Shown piece by piece: positions 5,317 to 5,693 of a stretch of DNA of 5,693 nucleotides. Source of the DNA: an uncultured Cryomorphaceae bacterium (GTDB taxonomy: Bacteria > Bacteroidota > Bacteroidia > Flavobacteriales > Schleiferiaceae); the NCBI GenBank assembly GCA_937900215.1, contig CALCFH010000331.1, positions 1-5,693 on the forward strand, written 5' to 3'. The notes below the pieces were generated by a model. The model was not told the DNA's origin. It was given only the letters and a program-made list of their open reading frames with translations, and did not search any database. Made by a program: the position numbers and the translations under genes. How positions within the stretch are numbered: the first letter of the stretch is position 1; each line of letters begins with the position of its first letter.

Positions 5317-5693
5317 TTGATTTGAATTTGAAAGTTCAAAAGTGGCTATAATTCTGGAATTAATCTGCTCTCATTCACATCTTTTTTACAGCAGCTCTTT
5401 TGATTGCCGAGGATATTCATACAAGTGTATTATTAATGCAGGGGCATCCGTTTATTTTTTAGGACAATTGTGTTGGGATGCTGGATTTAGTTTCCCCATG
5501 AGACCAATCATTTAAACAGAATTTCATCCTTTAAAACTGAAATCCTAATCCTATATTTACCACATTTAGAAAAACCAGAAGCATTGATACACATTATTTT
5601 TGTTTTCATTTATAGCTCATTACTTTATCTATTGTTTTCGTTCAATGAGCCCATTAATGATCCAGAGTATTCTCAAGATTACAGAAAAGACTC
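5317..5693. other. Region with no convincing gene; several conflicting short frames
   Basis: 377 bases upstream of gcvH, AT-rich. It holds a TTTGAA-AG-TTCAAA near-palindrome (5327-5340), an ATACA-AG-TGTAT inverted repeat (5419-5430), and small minus-strand frames at 5346-5420 (24 residues), 5508-5609 (33 residues) and 5531-5584 (17 residues). A plus-strand frame is open from 5491 to the right edge, with possible starts at TTG 5584 or, in another frame, ATG 5645. The frames overlap each other and none has recognisable homology beyond the short beta-barrel-like end at 5531-5566. I see no tRNA, riboswitch or clear terminator. It most likely contains the gcvH promoter and the edge of an unknown neighbouring gene. 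Confidence 0.5.
5584..5693 (+). CDS. Possible start of a plus-strand gene with a membrane or signal segment, cut by window edge
   Basis: Reading from TTG at 5584, the plus strand encodes a hydrophobic stretch (IIFVFIYSSLLYLLFSF, about residues 4-20) followed by a hydrophilic part with NDPEYSQDYRKD. This is the shape of a signal peptide or N-terminal anchor. There is no ATG in this frame; the only ATG nearby (5645) opens a different frame, MSPLMIQSILKITEKT, which also stays open to the edge. TATATTTA at 5552-5559 is one base from the Bacteroidota -7 element but lacks a TTG partner. Only 36 codons are visible, so this may be chance. Confidence 0.2.
   Translation, partial: MIHIIFVFIYSSLLYLLFSFNEPINDPEYSQDYRKD

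Noticed and set aside
5438..5460. Possible plus-strand terminator (ATGC-AGGG-GCAT followed by a T-rich run)
   Set aside because: Only four base pairs in the stem and no plus-strand gene upstream for it to terminate.
1..5693. CRISPR array, insertion sequence, tRNA or rRNA
   Set aside because: No regularly spaced repeats, transposase frame, terminal inverted repeats or tRNA-like cloverleaf seen on either strand.

Overview
The window looks like a chromosomal segment of a Bacteroidota species, probably from the Flavobacteriales. This rests on four things: moderate-to-low GC by eye, no Shine-Dalgarno-like sequence in front of the genes, a typical Bacteroidota TonB energy transducer (one N-terminal anchor, short poly-proline run, acidic linker, C-terminal TonB domain), and the order gcvH - VanZ-family gene - TonB gene, which I recall as common in flavobacteria. 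The taxonomic call is inference; no rRNA or marker gene is present. All seven supported genes lie on the minus strand, so transcription runs from high to low coordinates.

Right part (about 5316 to 3740): gcvH (lipoyl carrier of the glycine cleavage system), a small four-helix VanZ-family membrane protein nine bases after it, and a TonB energy transducer 33 bases further on. A strong intrinsic terminator (3740-3772), read on the minus strand, closes this group. A possible Bacteroidota-type promoter lies just before the TonB gene.

Left part (3654 to beyond base 1): a tightly coupled four-gene lipid or polyketide cassette. The order is an FAD-dependent oxidoreductase of the geranylgeranyl-reductase/aromatic-hydroxylase superfamily (TTG start), a class I SAM methyltransferase, a type III polyketide synthase with an intact Cys-His-Asn triad, and an SDR enzyme resembling FabI/FabL enoyl-ACP reductases. 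The SDR gene runs off the left edge, probably with only a few residues missing. Each junction overlaps (4, 4 and 7 bases), so the four are almost certainly co-transcribed and translationally coupled. The content parallels the Streptomyces griseus srsABC phenolic-lipid operon (type III PKS, methyltransferase, flavoprotein hydroxylase). My working model is an acyl-primed alkylresorcinol or alkylpyrone made by the synthase, then methylated and oxidised to a quinone-like lipid, with the reductase shaping the acyl starter. The real product cannot be read from sequence.

The 377 bases from 5317 to 5693 hold no convincing gene. They contain several mutually conflicting small reading frames, including a C-terminal peptide resembling an outer-membrane beta-barrel end, and a possible plus-strand gene start running off the right edge.
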